Shown here piece by piece: positions 62,388 to 64,000 of a DNA stretch of 64,000 nucleotides (the stretch's first letter is position 1; every line of letters starts with the position of its first letter). This DNA comes from Sphingomonas sp. GTDB lineage: Bacteria > Pseudomonadota > Alphaproteobacteria > Sphingomonadales > Sphingomonadaceae. The notes beneath the pieces were generated by a model. It searched no databases. It was not told the DNA's origin and saw only the letters and a list, made by a program, of their open reading frames with translations. The translations under genes were made by a program, and so were the position numbers. The DNA is taken from the NCBI RefSeq assembly GCF_019746665.1, contig NZ_JAIERS010000012.1:124001-188000 (forward strand). Direction: 5' to 3'.

Positions 62388-63974
62388 TTAGAAACTATAG
62401 CGCGCGCCCAGCAGCGCCTGAAGCGAGGTTACGTCGCCGAACCCGTCCTGGCCGCTATTATAGATGCCCAGCGCGGCGACCGCCCCCAGTCGCCCGAAGC
62501 GCCGGGTGAGCGCGGTCGTCGCCCCCACGCCATAGACCCGGGGCGCACCGATGATGCCGCTGCGGAAGTAATTGGCGAAGACATTGGCGTCGATCGTCGT
62601 CTTGGCGTCGAGCTGGCGCTGGACATAGGCCTGCAGATAGACGCTCTCGTCCTGCAGCCCCGCCACCACGACGCCGGTGCCGCCATTGGGCGCGACATAG
62701 CGGCGATTGGCATAGCCAAAGCCCAGCCCATAGGCCCAGCGCCCGCGATTAACCGAGACCACCGCGTCGATCCCGCGCGCGCGATAGGCGCTGGTCTGCG
62801 CCGATTGCAGCGCGCCGTTCAGGCAATTGCCCGCCGCCCCGCCCTGCGGCCCGAACACGCAGCCGTTGAAATCCTGCCCGAACGGATTGGTCTGGGTATT
62901 GAACGCGGTCGGCGCGGCGGCGAGCCCGCCCTGCACCTGGCGGCCAAAGGTCTGGATGCCGTCATAACCCGACACCCGCACCGCGACATTCTTGCTCGGC
63001 TGGTAAGTGAACTGGCCGATCGCGGTGAAGCTGCCGTAACGCTCGCCGGCATGAACCTCTAGCTGCGTGCGCGGGCTCGGCCGCCAGATGAAGCCGCCGT
63101 CATAATAGACGCCGCTGAAGTCATAGGCGACGCGGCGCAGCCCGGCGGGGTCGATCTGGAAGCGACCACGCGCGTCGCGCACCGGCTGGCCGGTCGCGTC
63201 GAGCAGGATGTCGCGCTGGCTGACCTGGATATTCTCATAGCCCGCGCCCGCCGTCAGCGCGAGCGTGGGGAGCACCGGCCACACCACGTCGCCGCGGCCA
63301 TATTTGCCGTCATAACGCTGGCGCAGCTGCCCCGCATCGTCGCGCGCCCAGGCACCCGACACGGTGACGCCCACCGGCAGATAGACATTCGCCGGCAAGC
63401 TGACGCTGCCCACCGCCAGATGGCTCGTCGAATCGTCGAACACGTCGAGCGGCGGCTGGCCGGGCAGCGGGCTGGCGATGCTCGGCCCCTGGAACTTGGT
63501 ATAGCCGAAGCGGTACTGCGCCGAGACGCTGAGCGGCCCCGCCGTCGTCGCGAAGGTCGGGCCGGCATACACCGCGTAGAGCTGGCCGACATTGGCGACA
63601 TTGCCCGTCAGCACCCCCGGCGCGGACCCGCGAATGTCGCTGCGGGTCCGCGTCGCGAGCGCGCCCGCCTCGATCGTCAGCGGCCGCGCGACCTGCACCG
63701 CCCCGCGCAACAGGCCGGTATGGATGTCCACATCCTCCAGCCGCCCGTCATAGGGAATGCGCCGCTCGTAGCGATAGCTCGCCTGCACGTGCACCCGCCG
63801 CGTCTGGACATTGGCGTCGATCCCGGCGGCGACGGTGGTGTAGGTGAGCGTGTCGTCGAAATCGGTGGTCACGACCTGCCCGAGTTCGATGTACGGCGTG
63901 ATCTGGCGGCTGTTCTGCGCCGCGGCGGGGCTCGCCGCGGCCAGGATGCCGAACGTCAGGAGCGCGGCGCGCAT
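62388..63974 (-). CDS. Exosortase-associated outer membrane protein (TIGR03016-like)
   Basis: This 528-aa protein has a signal peptide (MRAALLTFGILAAASPAAAQ) and many alternating beta strands ending in a terminal aromatic residue (LLGARYSF), the sign of an outer-membrane beta-barrel. It matches the exosortase-associated outer-membrane protein type and may guide polymer across the outer membrane. It lies between the ATPase gene and an upstream gene, with a 1-base overlap to the latter. Confidence 0.87.
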   Translation of the reverse strand: MRAALLTFGILAAASPAAAQNSRQITPYIELGQVVTTDFDDTLTYTTVAAGIDANVQTRRVHVQASYRYERRIPYDGRLEDVDIHTGLLRGAVQVARPLTIEAGALATRTRSDIRGSAPGVLTGNVANVGQLYAVYAGPTFATTAGPLSVSAQYRFGYTKFQGPSIASPLPGQPPLDVFDDSTSHLAVGSVSLPANVYLPVGVTVSGAWARDDAGQLRQRYDGKYGRGDVVWPVLPTLALTAGAGYENIQVSQRDILLDATGQPVRDARGRFQIDPAGLRRVAYDFSGVYYDGGFIWRPSPRTQLEVHAGERYGSFTAIGQFTYQPSKNVAVRVSGYDGIQTFGRQVQGGLAAAPTAFNTQTNPFGQDFNGCVFGPQGGAAGNCLNGALQSAQTSAYRARGIDAVVSVNRGRWAYGLGFGYANRRYVAPNGGTGVVVAGLQDESVYLQAYVQRQLDAKTTIDANVFANYFRSGIIGAPRVYGVGATTALTRRFGRLGAVAALGIYNSGQDGFGDVTSLQALLGARYSF

Positions 63975-64000
63975 CAGGCGTCCTCCATTCCATAATAGCC
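63974..64000 (-). CDS. C-terminal end of an upstream gene (probably tyrosine autokinase)
   Basis: Eight codons (GYYGMEDA) and a TGA stop are visible; the stop shares one base with the start of the outer membrane protein gene (TGATG). By the usual gene order of exosortase A clusters this may be the end of the polysaccharide chain-length tyrosine kinase, but the fragment is too short to confirm. Confidence 0.45.
   Translation of the reverse strand, partial: GYYGMEDA

Overview
This is a 64 kb piece of high-GC alphaproteobacterial chromosome, most likely Sphingomonas or a close sphingomonad. The evidence is the gene content and protein style: a ChpT phosphotransferase beside a che operon, a TIGR04222-type membrane protein, an exosortase A (XrtA/PEP-CTERM-type) exopolysaccharide cluster, and sphingomonad-like intergenic palindromes. 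No rRNA, phage, insertion sequence or CRISPR array was seen. Genes are densely packed, with many 4-nt ATGA/GTGA overlaps. No gene-free stretch exceeds 300 bases except the one filled by the RNase P RNA gene.

Region 1 (1-9.6 kb, mostly minus strand) holds the start of asd, a secreted unknown, a secreted S9 peptidase, and the translation operon ffh-rpsP-rimM-trmD-rplS. That operon is split between rimM and trmD by four accessory genes: a GRDP-like gene, a TIGR04222 gene and a vapB/vapC pair whose toxin gene overlaps the trmD start. A 52-codon frame sits between rpsP and rimM and may be the out-of-frame 5' end of rimM.

Region 2 (9.7-15 kb) holds a GGDEF/EAL protein, mtaB-ftsY-yciB and sodB. Region 3 (15-19.3 kb) is an enlarged phage-shock (psp) locus. 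A divergent PspF activator faces a sigma-54 promoter, a 47-aa leader ORF and a terminator with a competing upstream hairpin. Then come pspA, pspB, pspC and five further small membrane/coiled-coil proteins that share a PspB-like C-terminal signature. This locus is the most interesting part of the window.

Region 4 (19.4-30 kb) holds sufE, a [2Fe-2S] protein, a J-domain protein, a DMT transporter, an AmpD-like amidase, rnpB, a chemotaxis operon (chpT, cheA, cheW, cheY, cheB, cheR), a JAMM peptidase and rluD. Region 5 (30-44.5 kb) is stress, proteolysis and housekeeping: rpoH, a YedK/HMCES protein, mtgA, clpX-clpP with a divergent second clpP-like gene, a two-component pair, a D-2-hydroxyacid dehydrogenase, an RlmD-like methyltransferase, nnr and a formylglutamate amidohydrolase-like gene.

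Region 6 (44.6-54.4 kb) holds ispE, a TPR protein, ETF-ubiquinone oxidoreductase, a UDG-like protein coupled to a lytic transglycosylase and moaB, tRNA-Gln, ilvE, a MarR regulator and a MAPEG protein. Region 7 (54.5-64 kb) is the exosortase A-associated exopolysaccharide cluster, transcribed leftward from beyond the window: outer-membrane protein, ATPase, deacetylase, FemAB protein, glycosyltransferase, exosortase-EpsI fusion and amidotransferase.
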